Shown in pieces: positions 17,316-25,682 of a DNA stretch of 52,434 nucleotides (its first letter is position 1; every line of letters begins with the position of its first letter). Below the pieces are notes generated by a model. It did not search any database. It was not told where the DNA came from and saw only the letters and a program-made list of their open reading frames with translations. The stretch is from contig JALNYZ010000029.1 of NCBI GenBank assembly GCA_023229575.1, positions 1-52,434 of the forward strand, read 5' to 3'. The position numbers were made by a program, and so were the translations under genes. This DNA comes from Prolixibacteraceae bacterium. Its GTDB lineage: Bacteria; Bacteroidota; Bacteroidia; Bacteroidales; Prolixibacteraceae.

Positions 17316-18072
17316 AAGTGAGATTGCTGTCATCCTGGGAACAGGTTTGGGAGGTCTTGTCAATGAAATAGAGATCGAACATATCATTCCCTATGCTGAA
17401 ATACCAAATTTTCCTGTTTCTACGGTAGAAGGTCACAAGGGACAATTAATTTTCGGCCTTTTAGGCGGCAAAAAGATAATTGCCATGCAGGGGCGTTTCC
17501 ATTTTTACGAAGGGTACAGCATGAAGGAGGTTACCTTTCCTGTCAGGGTAATGAAAGACCTGGGTATCAATACTCTGTTTGTCTCCAATGCGAGCGGTGG
17601 ACTGAACCCCAAATTCAAAGTAGGGGATGTCATGATGATCAACGATCACATCAATATGTTTGGAGATAATCCATTGATGGGTTCCAACGTGAAAGAGTTC
17701 GGACCGAGATTTCCTGATATGAGTCAGCCCTATAACCTTCATCTGCGTAACCTGGCTTTGAAAATTGCCATGCAGAAAGGAATTAATTTAAAGGAGGGAG
17801 TTTATGTCGGTGTTGCCGGCCCTACCTTTGAAACACCGGCCGAATACCGGATGTTCAGAATTCTTGGTGGTGATGCCATTGGAATGTCGACTGTCCCTGA
17901 AGTGATTGTGGCCAGGCACATGGATATGACCGTGTTTGGTATATCCATAATTACCGATAGCGGGGTTCCAGGAGAGATTGTTGAAATTTCCCACGAAGAG
18001 GTTCAGGCAATAGCCATGCAGGCAGAACCCAGGATGAGCCTGATCATTCGCGAACTGATCTCAAAATTATAG
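17260..18072 (+). CDS. punA: Purine nucleoside phosphorylase, trimeric type I
   Basis: The 270-residue enzyme shows the phosphate loop ILGTGLGGLVNEIE, the phosphate-binding segment MQGRFHFYEGYSM and the base-binding segments NASGGLNPKFKVGD, GPTFETPAEYRM and MSTVPEVIVARH, with no missing elements. It cleaves inosine or guanosine with phosphate in purine salvage. The gene begins inside the 3' end of lpxK in another frame, so translational coupling is likely. The start MLAKIKATSNFI fits the family and is required to keep the first helix. Confidence 0.93.
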   Translation: MLAKIKATSNFILERTKFKSEIAVILGTGLGGLVNEIEIEHIIPYAEIPNFPVSTVEGHKGQLIFGLLGGKKIIAMQGRFHFYEGYSMKEVTFPVRVMKDLGINTLFVSNASGGLNPKFKVGDVMMINDHINMFGDNPLMGSNVKEFGPRFPDMSQPYNLHLRNLALKIAMQKGINLKEGVYVGVAGPTFETPAEYRMFRILGGDAIGMSTVPEVIVARHMDMTVFGISIITDSGVPGEIVEISHEEVQAIAMQAEPRMSLIIRELISKL

Positions 18073-18090
18073 CAGGGTTATATAAACGAA

Positions 18091-18117
18091 AAGAGGCTGC
18101 CGGGGTGGCAACCTCTT
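18091..18117 (+). terminator. Hairpin after punA, weak terminator
   Basis: AAGAGGCTGCC and GGCAACCTCTT pair with one mismatch. No T tract follows, so it may act as a transcript-end stabiliser rather than a classic intrinsic terminator. Confidence 0.4.
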
Positions 18118-18277
18118 ACGAATCCAAATCAACTAACTACTACTAATAACTATTAACAGTGCAAATGTAGTGAATATTTTATTACAAAATGTAAAAAAAC
18201 TATTAATTTATTTTGAATTTTAAGTTTTTTTAAGACCGACAAAAAGCAACCACCTATTTGATTGATTTCCTTAGTTT

Positions 18278-19960
18278 TCAGACTAATTTTTTGTACCTTA
18301 TGCGGTGAGGAGTGGCGTCTCCTATCCGTTTTTTCTTGTTTTCTTCGTACTCAGAATAACTCCCTTCAAAGAAATAGATTTGAGAATCCCCTTCAAAAGC
18401 CAAAATATGGGTAGCGATACGATCCAAAAACCATCGGTCGTGAGAAATAACTACGCAACAACCGGCAAAGCTATCCAGGCCCTCTTCCAGGGCACGCAGG
18501 GTATTTACGTCAATATCGTTCGTCGGTTCGTCCAGGAGCAGTACATTTGCCCCTGACTTAAGTGTGAGCGCCAGATGAAGCCTGTTTCTTTCTCCCCCCG
18601 AAAGGACGCCGCATTTTTTCTCCTGGTCGGAACCGCTGAAATTGAATTTGGAGACAAAGGCCCTGGCATTGATCATTCTTCCGCCAACCATCACCTCATC
18701 TGTTCCGCCTGACAATACCTGGTACACTGTTTTTTCATTATCGATTTCGGAATGCGACTGGTCTGCATAGCCTATTTTTACCGTTTCACCTACCGTGAAG
18801 GTTCCGGTATCTGAATGTTCGAGACCCATAATCATTTTGAAAAGGGTTGTTTTACCGGCGCCATTTGGTCCGATCACACCGACAATACCGTTTGGTGGCA
18901 GGGTGAAATTAAGATTCTCAAATAACAATCTGTCGCCAAAACCTTTGGAGACATTTTCTGCCAGAATGACCTTGTCGCCCAAACGCGGACCGTTTGGTAT
19001 AAACAGCTCCAGCTTATCTTCTTTTTGTTTAACATCTTCGTTCAGCAGTTTTTCGTATGCACCCAGCCTTGCTTTGGATTTTGCCTGTCTGGCTTTCGGG
19101 CTCATGCGCACCCATTCCAGCTCGCGTTCCAGGGTTTTGCGTCGTTTAGAGACACCCTTCTCCTCCATCTCCAGCCGTTTTTGTTTCTGCTCAAGCCAAC
19201 TTGAATAATTGCCTTTCCATGGGATTCCTTCACCTCTGTCGAGTTCGAGGATCCATCCGGCTACGTTATCAAGGAAATAGCGGTCGTGGGTAATGCAAAT
19301 GACGGTACCGGGATATTGTTGCAAATGTTGTTCGAGCCAGTCAATTGATTCTGCATCCAGGTGGTTGGTAGGCTCGTCGAGCAACAATATATCCGGTTGT
19401 TTCAGCAATAACCTGCACAAGGCAACCCTGCGACGTTCGCCTCCGGAGAGGATCGTGACAGGAGTATCGCCATCAGGACAGCGCAGGGCATCCATGGCAC
19501 GTTCGAGCTTGTTATCGAGGTTCCAGGCATCTGTAGCGTCGATCTTCTCCTGCAATTTGGCCTGACGATCCATCAGTTTGTCCATTTTGTCTGCATCTTC
19601 ATAAACTTCGGGCAATCCAAACTGAAGGTTGATGTTTTCGAATTCAGCAAGCAGATCTACGATTTCCTGTGCTCCTTCCTGCACAATTCCCATTACAGTC
19701 TTGGATGGATCGAGCACCGGATCCTGGGAAAGGTGCCCAACGGTGTAACCCGGCGAAAAGGCCAGTTCGCCATTGAAATCCGTCTCAATTCCGGCAATTA
19801 TCTTAAGTAAAGTGGATTTACCCGAACCGTTCAACCCGATGATGCCAATTTTGGCGCCGAGAAAGAAGGAGAGTGAAATGTCTTTAATGACTTGTTTTTG
19901 AGGTGGGTAGGTTTTACTCACCTTGTACATCGAAAATATAATTTGCTTATCGTCGCTCAT
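18278..19960 (-). CDS. ettA: Energy-dependent translational throttle protein EttA (ABC-F)
   Basis: This 560-residue soluble ABC-F protein has two nucleotide-binding domains without membrane segments. The first has Walker A GLNGSGKST (residues 42-50) and LSGGERRR before LLLDEPTNHLD. The second has GPNGAGKTT and LSGGERNR before LLLDEPTNDID. A charged linker between them corresponds to the P-site tRNA interaction motif. EttA binds the ribosomal E site and gates entry into elongation according to the ATP/ADP ratio. The start at 19960 (MSDDKQIIFS) is preferred over 19987, as it gives the usual family length. The gene is monocistronic. Confidence 0.94.
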   Translation of the reverse strand: MSDDKQIIFSMYKVSKTYPPQKQVIKDISLSFFLGAKIGIIGLNGSGKSTLLKIIAGIETDFNGELAFSPGYTVGHLSQDPVLDPSKTVMGIVQEGAQEIVDLLAEFENINLQFGLPEVYEDADKMDKLMDRQAKLQEKIDATDAWNLDNKLERAMDALRCPDGDTPVTILSGGERRRVALCRLLLKQPDILLLDEPTNHLDAESIDWLEQHLQQYPGTVICITHDRYFLDNVAGWILELDRGEGIPWKGNYSSWLEQKQKRLEMEEKGVSKRRKTLERELEWVRMSPKARQAKSKARLGAYEKLLNEDVKQKEDKLELFIPNGPRLGDKVILAENVSKGFGDRLLFENLNFTLPPNGIVGVIGPNGAGKTTLFKMIMGLEHSDTGTFTVGETVKIGYADQSHSEIDNEKTVYQVLSGGTDEVMVGGRMINARAFVSKFNFSGSDQEKKCGVLSGGERNRLHLALTLKSGANVLLLDEPTNDIDVNTLRALEEGLDSFAGCCVVISHDRWFLDRIATHILAFEGDSQIYFFEGSYSEYEENKKKRIGDATPHRIRYKKLV

Positions 19961-20100
19961 CGCCCTGTTTTTATGAATAGTGTGCAAAATTCGTCATTTC
20001 CGTCGAAAGAAAAAAGGATAATCAATTGATAATTGAAGTAGACAATGTGATGACTAAATTTTGAACATCTTTCTGGTGTGGCTTGTATGCTTTTTAATGC

Positions 20101-20108
20101 TAAATTTG
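20101..20108 (+). promoter_or_regulatory. -7 promoter element for the small membrane protein
   Basis: TAAATTTG matches the TAnnTTTG consensus exactly and lies 29 bases upstream of the start at 20137. Confidence 0.5.
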
Positions 20109-20136
20109 GTACAATGAATCTATAATCTACCTTCCC

Positions 20137-20502
20137 ATGAGAAAATATTTGACCCGTGCACTGCTCATTATTGTTCTGTTAACCGGATCGTTTTTTTATT
20201 GGAAATATTTCTTTACCTACAGTGAAGGCTATAGGGCCGGTTTATTGCAGAAATTCTCCTCCAAAGGAACGCTCTTTAAAACCTATGAAGGTGAGATCAT
20301 CCTGAGCAGCGTACAAACTACAACGAATATGGCAATAGCGTCGGAGAAATTTTATTTTTCTGTGACGAAAGAGGATATTGCCCGAAAGATTGAAAAGCTA
20401 CAAGGTGAAAACGTGGTTGTGCACTATACCGAAAAAAACGGAACCTTACCGTGGAATGGGGAGTCTCCGTATATAGTGGATAGCGTGGTGATAAGAAAGT
20501 AA
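20137..20502 (+). CDS. Conserved hypothetical protein with one membrane anchor
   Basis: The 121-residue product has one N-terminal hydrophobic segment (LTRALLIIVLLTGSFFYW) and then a polar domain probably facing the periplasm: FFTYSEGYRAGLLQKFSSKG, followed by an all-beta-like region with TYEGEI and VVVHYTEKNGTLPW. Similar small proteins occur widely in Bacteroidetes and I recall them carrying the doubtful database name 6-phosphogluconate dehydrogenase, for which nothing here gives support. Function unknown. It diverges from ettA and has its own promoter element. Confidence 0.75.
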   Translation: MRKYLTRALLIIVLLTGSFFYWKYFFTYSEGYRAGLLQKFSSKGTLFKTYEGEIILSSVQTTTNMAIASEKFYFSVTKEDIARKIEKLQGENVVVHYTEKNGTLPWNGESPYIVDSVVIRK

Positions 20503-20517
20503 TCATGACTTGACTTT

Positions 20518-20848
20518 ACACCCCCTCTCCGGGTTGAAACCCGGAGTTACAGGACTGGTCATGCCTACGGCATTGGGAGATTGAGATAGGATGATGGGAT
20601 AGACTTTATCTTTGCATATCCAAGTGCCTTGGCACGGCTGATACTGCTACACTCTCCGGGTTGAAACCCAGAGTTACAAGACTGGTCATGCCTACGGCAT
20701 TAGGAAGTTTTGAGAGAATGTTGGGTTAGGGGGAATCCAGGTATATCAAAGTGCCGTAGGCACGACCGATTCTGTAACGCTGGGTTTTAACCCGGCGATT
20801 TGAGGTAAACGCACACTACACTACTAAGTGCCGTAGGCACGACAGATC
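20518..20848. repeat. REP cluster left of the transposase
   Basis: Three units and one half-unit share a GC-rich hairpin (CTCCGGGTTGAAACCCGGAG at 20527-20546, and variants near 20655 and 20780), flanked by TTACAAGACTGGTCATGCC and TACGGCATT or by AAGTGCCGTAGGCACGAC. One full unit is itself a large imperfect palindrome of about 80 bases, in both orientations. The last half-unit runs to the 3' end of the transposase gene. The layout is that of REP elements mobilised by a REP-associated tyrosine transposase. Confidence 0.85.
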
Positions 20849-21310
20849 TCACTCCAAATCCTGAAAGATATAGCGCTCGTCGTAAGCCACACCATACTTG
20901 ATTAGCATTTCGATATACTCCTCTCTGAAAGTCTGCTTCTGATGGTGGTTCTCCTGATTTTGAATATACCGGAAAACCCGATCAACATGAGAACGGCTAT
21001 AAGAAAATGATCCAAACCCTGGCTGCCATTCAAAACGATGTCTTATGAGACCACTTTCATTGATCCATTTCGAAGATCTTGCCTTCGCACTTTGCATCAT
21101 ATCTGAAACTGCAACAGATGGAATTAAACCGATAAAGCAGTGAATATGATCTTCCACACCATTCACCAGCAATGTTTTACAACCTGTTTCATTGATAAGG
21201 TTGCCAATCACCTGTAGCAATTCATCTTTCCATGATTCTTTAATGATAGCATCGCGGTATTTTACTGCGAAGACGGTCTGAATGTACATTTGATGATAGG
21301 AGTTAGCCAT
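20849..21310 (-). CDS. REP-associated tyrosine transposase (IS200/Y1 family)
   Basis: This 153-residue single-domain Y1 transposase has the HUH motif H55-I-H57 (GVEDHIHCFIGL) and a candidate catalytic tyrosine in RVFRYIQNQ (Tyr115). It is flanked on both sides by REP units (20518-20848 and 21425-21552), as expected for a RAYT, which cuts and joins single-stranded DNA at REP hairpins. No orfB/TnpB partner is present. All key residues seem intact, so it may be active. Dispersed REPs without the gene elsewhere in the genome would be expected. Confidence 0.9.
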   Translation of the reverse strand: MANSYHQMYIQTVFAVKYRDAIIKESWKDELLQVIGNLINETGCKTLLVNGVEDHIHCFIGLIPSVAVSDMMQSAKARSSKWINESGLIRHRFEWQPGFGSFSYSRSHVDRVFRYIQNQENHHQKQTFREEYIEMLIKYGVAYDERYIFQDLE

Positions 21311-21424
21311 CTGAGGGATATTTGGATGATTTTGGAACCTACTCCCTTAAATATAACCAAAAAAATCCAAAAAAACGAAAGTTTCGATGTATTAATAACT
21401 CGATTATGTGATTTTGATATTCGT

Positions 21425-21552
21425 GCAACGCCGGGATATTATTGGTTGCTGTTAGTCGTACCTACGGCACTTAGGGTTTGGTTGCACGTTGCACCCCACT
21501 CCGGGGTTAAAACCCGGAGTTACAAGACTGGTCATGCCTACGGTATTGGGAG
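21425..21552. repeat. REP unit right of the transposase
   Basis: It holds CCTACGGCACTTAG (the inverse of AAGTGCCGTAGG), the hairpin CTCCGGGGTTAAAACCCGGAG, and TTACAAGACTGGTCATGCCT, all shared with the left cluster. It separates the transposase start from the 3' end of mltD. Confidence 0.85.
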
Positions 21553-21579
21553 GTTTTTGGAGGATGATGGGAAAGCGTG

Positions 21580-23217
21580 CTATGCTCGTTTTGGGATCTT
21601 TATCTGTTGACCCGGATACAATCCTCTTACATTGCGGATGTTGTTGAAGACCCTCAGGTCTGCATCTGAGATACCCGGAAATTTTTTGGCAATGGTGAAG
21701 AGACTATCCCCGCTTTGAACAGTATAGATGATGTATTCTCCTGTTCCAGTTGTATCACCTCCGGACTCGGCCTTCGAAACAGCAGTTTTTGGTGATTGTA
21801 TTTCTGCAGACTGGCTGGCAAGTGTTTGTGGTTCGCTTTTTGATTTTTCGGGAACAGCAACTTTGCTTTTTTGAGATTTTCCGGGTACGTAAAGGGTAAG
21901 GCGCTGCCCAATATGCAAGGTGCTTTTTCGAAGGTCGTTCCACTCCTTTAATTCGGCAAGTGATACCCTGTATTTGTTCGCAATTGAACCAAGTTTCTCT
22001 CCTGATTTTACCACATGCGTTATCTCCCTCATCCCATCGGCAGTGACACTTTTTGCCCCGCGGTAGCGTCCTTTGAGGGGAACCAGCATGTTGTTCGGAA
22101 AGTATTTGTCGCGATTGTAAGCAAATATCTGCGCCTCGTTATCGATAAACACCGAAATATCATCTGTAGGTAATTTAAGAATATAGGGTTTATCTGGTCT
22201 GGCAGGAACTACATCGCGGCGATATTGAGGATTCAATTGCCTGAGTTCATCGGCAGAAATATTCATTACAGCCGACAATTGTTCGAAATTCAGGTAGTTA
22301 TGGACCTCAATGGTGTCGGTCACGGTTTTAAATTTTGGTTCTGCTGCAACCAGATGATGTTCTTTCGCAAAGTTCATGACGTAGGATGCCGCAATGAAGA
22401 CAGGAATATATCCGCGTGTTTCCCTTGGCAAAGAATAATAGATTTCCCAGTAGCTTTGCTTTCCGCCGCTTCTTCTAACTGCTTTGTTGATATTGCCCGG
22501 TCCGCAATTATACGCCGCAATGACTACATGCCAGTCTCCATAAATAGAATAGAGGTCCCGAAGATATCGAGCAGCAGCATCTGATGATTTGATGGGGTCG
22601 TTTCGTTCATCAATGTAGGAGTTGACTTCCAACCCATACAACTTGGCAGTTCCAATCATAAACTGCCACAACCCGGAAGCTCCGGCCCTTGAGACGATTT
22701 TTGGGTTGAGTGCCGATTCTATGATTGGCAAATATTTTAGTTCAAGCGGTAATTGGTACCGTTCAAGCGCCTCTTCGAAAATAGGGAAGTAGTATTTGGA
22801 AAGCCCCAGCATATAATTGGTGAGTTCCCTCTTGCGTATGGTGTAAAGGCCGATAAAATTGCGAACGGTTTCATTATAGGGCAGTGGCAGGAACGAGTCG
22901 ATGGACTGCAAACGGCTTGTGTAAACGGTGTCGGGAAGGTAAGATTTTAACTCTTCGGGAAGGGAATCAAATTCAGTTTTGTCGTAAGAAAAGGCATTTT
23001 TGATGTACCAGGTATTTACAAGGGAATCCAGTTTATCAGATACCAGCATGTTTAAATTTTCATTAATGGCTTGGTCTGCCATCTTGCTGGCCAATGAGTC
23101 GGTACCCCAGATCTTTTGTTCTTCATCCGCTGAAAGAGGCTTGGTTGGAACTTGCGACTGCACACCCAAACAGAGCGAAAGAAAAACGAGGATTAAAATA
23201 TTGAACTTCATTCTCAT
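21580..23217 (-). CDS. mltD: Membrane-bound lytic transglycosylase with LysM domains (MltD-like)
   Basis: This 545-residue envelope protein has an N-terminal signal peptide (FNILILVFLSLCLG), an SLT goose-lysozyme-type domain with catalytic Glu in LPIIESALNP (Glu167) followed by SGLWQFM and AYNCGPGN, and two C-terminal LysM repeats beginning HVVKSGEKLGSIA and YTVQSGDSLFTIA. It cleaves glycosidic bonds of peptidoglycan to anhydro-muropeptides in the periplasm. Start 23217 lies 13 bases after the upstream stop; ATG at 23211 is equally possible. It is the last gene of the parA-parB-DUF5683 operon. Confidence 0.93.
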   Translation of the reverse strand: MRMKFNILILVFLSLCLGVQSQVPTKPLSADEEQKIWGTDSLASKMADQAINENLNMLVSDKLDSLVNTWYIKNAFSYDKTEFDSLPEELKSYLPDTVYTSRLQSIDSFLPLPYNETVRNFIGLYTIRKRELTNYMLGLSKYYFPIFEEALERYQLPLELKYLPIIESALNPKIVSRAGASGLWQFMIGTAKLYGLEVNSYIDERNDPIKSSDAAARYLRDLYSIYGDWHVVIAAYNCGPGNINKAVRRSGGKQSYWEIYYSLPRETRGYIPVFIAASYVMNFAKEHHLVAAEPKFKTVTDTIEVHNYLNFEQLSAVMNISADELRQLNPQYRRDVVPARPDKPYILKLPTDDISVFIDNEAQIFAYNRDKYFPNNMLVPLKGRYRGAKSVTADGMREITHVVKSGEKLGSIANKYRVSLAELKEWNDLRKSTLHIGQRLTLYVPGKSQKSKVAVPEKSKSEPQTLASQSAEIQSPKTAVSKAESGGDTTGTGEYIIYTVQSGDSLFTIAKKFPGISDADLRVFNNIRNVRGLYPGQQIKIPKRA

Positions 23218-23230
23218 GGGACAAACATAA

Positions 23231-23872
23231 TTAAAAGTTAAATGCAATATTGAGACCAATCACCTGTGGACCAATGCCTAAATTTACCGGCATAGGTTCT
23301 ATGTGCATACTAAGGCTGTCATTGATATCGAAATCAGCCAAATTTGCATCTACACTTGCATCAATGATACTCAAGACATGCAGGGCAGCTATGGCAATCA
23401 CACTCATATCCCTGTTTCTGCGGTAAAAATCCTTACCTCCCTTCAATTGTGTTTTAAAACTATCAAAATGGGAGGGATTAATGTTTAAATCCCAATATGG
23501 AATTTTAAATAATTCGTTCAAGTAGTCCTTGTCAACTTTACTCATCTGACCAACTGCCTGATACTTAGCGATGGTTTTGTATGCATTGAAAAAGTCATTG
23601 TAGTTGTTACTGTTCCAACCAAGCACATAGATCAATCCAACATAACCTCCGTAAACGATAGGAAGTTTCCAGTATTTCCCATTATAGACCTGACCCAAAC
23701 CAGGAAACAGCGCAGCATAAATAGATGCCCTCTTTGGCGAAAATACTTTTTTTTGTTGTGAAATGGAAATTTTTTGACTATCTTTTGGGACAGTAAACTC
23801 CCGTGCCACCAAATTGGAGCATAGCATAGCAAAAATTATCGCAACAATTGTCCCTTTCAAATAAATTTCCAA
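23231..23872 (-). CDS. DUF5683 membrane protein
   Basis: A 213-residue protein with a signal peptide (GTIVAIIFAMLCSNLVAREF) and the DUF5683 core: PKRASIYAALFPGLGQVYNG, then the hydrophobic IVYGGYVGLIYVLGW, and later FYRRNRDMSVIAIAALHVLS. The family is common in Bacteroidetes beside parAB and has no assigned function. The SPGLGQ-like motif resembles other small membrane families. Gaps to parB and mltD are under 20 bases, so it is clearly operonic. Confidence 0.88.
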   Translation of the reverse strand: MEIYLKGTIVAIIFAMLCSNLVAREFTVPKDSQKISISQQKKVFSPKRASIYAALFPGLGQVYNGKYWKLPIVYGGYVGLIYVLGWNSNNYNDFFNAYKTIAKYQAVGQMSKVDKDYLNELFKIPYWDLNINPSHFDSFKTQLKGGKDFYRRNRDMSVIAIAALHVLSIIDASVDANLADFDINDSLSMHIEPMPVNLGIGPQVIGLNIAFNF

Positions 23873-23890
23873 AACAGTTTAATTTCCTGA

Positions 23891-24766
23891 TTATGAGTTT
23901 AATCTGTCAAAAATCCCAATAATTCGTTCCAAATCTTTTGAATCTTTGAATGGGATCTCAATTTTCCCTTTGTATTGATCGTTAATTTTTAGTCCGATGT
24001 TACTGCTGAAATATTTGCCGAGATGTTTCTTCAAATCATTGAATTGATCTGTCATTGTGGTATCTTTTTTGAAAGAGGGAGTTGCCTCTTCCCCTGTTGC
24101 ACTTAACTTTCGAACGATATCTTCCGTTTTGCGGACGGAGAAATCATACTTCACAACCTGGCGGTAGACCATTACCTGCGTTTCAGAATCGTTGATGTTA
24201 ATCAACGCACGGGCATGACCCATGGTGATCTCCTGTTCCCTGATCGCCTTCTGGATGATGGCGGGCAGTCTCAATAGCCTTAGATAATTGGAGATGGTTG
24301 ATCTTTTTTTTCCTACTCTGTCGCTGAGGCTCTCCTGGGTCAGTTTGCATTCCTCCATCAAACGCTGATAGCTCAGGGCCACTTCTATGGCATCCAGGTC
24401 TTCGCGCTGAATATTTTCTACCAAAGCAAGCTCCAGCATGGCTTCATCGCCAGCCTCCCTGACAAACGCGGGGACTTTGGTTAATCCGGCCAGTTTGGAC
24501 GCCCTGAACCGTCTTTCGCCTGCAATGATCTGGTACCTTTTCTCTCCGATCTTTCGAAGTGTAATAGGTTGAATGATACCCACTTCTTTGATTGATGCAG
24601 TCAGTTCATTCAGGGCTTCTTCGTCGAAGTGAACGCGCGGTTGAAATGGATTGGCTTCAATTTCAGTAATCAGAATCTCATTGGATACGGGAATCTGCTC
24701 ACGTGGCATGTTAGAATCATCTATCAGGGCACCTAAACCTCTGCCCAATGCATTGCGTTTTTGCAT
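23891..24766 (-). CDS. parB: Chromosome partitioning protein ParB
   Basis: The 291-residue protein has the N-terminal CTPase/ParB domain with the boxes NPFQPRVHFDEE, GIIQPITLRK and IIAGERRFRASKLAG, then a helix-turn-helix (LTQESLSDRVGKKRSTISNY) and a C-terminal dimerisation region. It loads at parS sites and slides as a CTP-dependent clamp to organise the origin region together with ParA. The start LGRGLGALI-type N-terminus, which recruits ParA, is present (MQKRNALGRGLGALIDDS). I did not see a parS site in this window. Confidence 0.95.
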   Translation of the reverse strand: MQKRNALGRGLGALIDDSNMPREQIPVSNEILITEIEANPFQPRVHFDEEALNELTASIKEVGIIQPITLRKIGEKRYQIIAGERRFRASKLAGLTKVPAFVREAGDEAMLELALVENIQREDLDAIEVALSYQRLMEECKLTQESLSDRVGKKRSTISNYLRLLRLPAIIQKAIREQEITMGHARALININDSETQVMVYRQVVKYDFSVRKTEDIVRKLSATGEEATPSFKKDTTMTDQFNDLKKHLGKYFSSNIGLKINDQYKGKIEIPFKDSKDLERIIGIFDRLNS

Positions 24767-24789
24767 AATACTTCAAAATTCTGTTAGTG

Positions 24790-25584
24790 TCAGACAATCT
24801 CTTTTTGATCCATTTTTGTCATCTTGTTCTTTTGCAGCAATTCCCTGGCAAGATTCAGGTAACTCTGCGCCCCTTTTGAACTGACGTCGTAGGATACAAC
24901 CGGAAGGCCATAGCTGGGCGCCTCCGATAGGCGTATGTTTCTTGAAATAAGGCTATCAAAAACCATCTCCTGAAAATGTTTCTTTACCTCGTCATGAACC
25001 TGATTGGAGAGGTTGAGCCGCGAATCGAACATTGTCAGCAAAAACCCTTCAATTTGTAAATCCGGATTTAGTCTGTTTTGTATGATCTTAATGGTATTCA
25101 ATAGCTTGCCTAATCCTTCCAGGGCAAAATATTCACATTGAACAGGAATAATAACCGAATCTGAGGCTGTAAGGGCATTAACAGTGATCAATCCAAGGGA
25201 GGGGGAACAATCTATCAGAATGAAATCATAATCACTTCGGATCTTTTCGATTACCTGTTTCAAAACCTTTTCGCGGTTGGGCATGTTCAGCATTTCAATC
25301 TCTGCGCCCACCAGGTCAATGTGGGAGGGAATCAAATCAAATCCGGGGGTATTGGTATTCAGTATGATATTTCTGGGATCAATGTCGTCAACCACACATT
25401 CGTAAATGCTGGTTTTAACATTGCGAACATCAAAACCTACTCCCGATGTCGCATTTGCCTGCGGATCGGCATCTATGAGCAGGACCCTGTATTCCAAAAC
25501 AGCTAAACTCGCGGCCAGATTAATGGCCGTAGTAGTCTTTCCTACACCACCTTTCTGGTTTGCGATCGCGATAACTTTTCCCAT
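24790..25584 (-). CDS. parA: Chromosome partitioning ATPase ParA (Soj)
   Basis: This 264-residue MinD/ParA-type ATPase has the deviant Walker A motif KGGVGKTTTAINLAASLA at residues 11-28 with the signature first lysine. Walker B-like segments are VLLIDADPQANATSG and FILIDCSPSLGLITVNAL. It binds DNA nonspecifically as an ATP dimer and is stimulated by ParB. It is the first gene of the operon and has a consensus promoter just upstream. The N-terminus MGKVIAIANQ is typical of chromosomal ParA without an extra HTH domain. Confidence 0.96.
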   Translation of the reverse strand: MGKVIAIANQKGGVGKTTTAINLAASLAVLEYRVLLIDADPQANATSGVGFDVRNVKTSIYECVVDDIDPRNIILNTNTPGFDLIPSHIDLVGAEIEMLNMPNREKVLKQVIEKIRSDYDFILIDCSPSLGLITVNALTASDSVIIPVQCEYFALEGLGKLLNTIKIIQNRLNPDLQIEGFLLTMFDSRLNLSNQVHDEVKKHFQEMVFDSLISRNIRLSEAPSYGLPVVSYDVSSKGAQSYLNLARELLQKNKMTKMDQKEIV

Positions 25585-25606
25585 GAATAATAATTTTAGT
25601 CGGCTT

Positions 25607-25614
25607 CAAAGTTA
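25607..25614 (-). promoter_or_regulatory. -7 promoter element of the parAB operon
   Basis: On the minus strand it reads TAACTTTG, an exact TAnnTTTG match, 22 bases upstream of the parA start. Confidence 0.55.
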
Positions 25615-25682
25615 GTATTTTAGTCTCAACGAGCGCAGGGGGATGAAAAATTTGATGTGCTTAACAGCATAAAAGATATCAA

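Noticed and set aside
25585..25682. parS site near parAB
   Set aside because: No palindrome close to the GTTNCACGTGNAAC type was seen here or elsewhere in the window.
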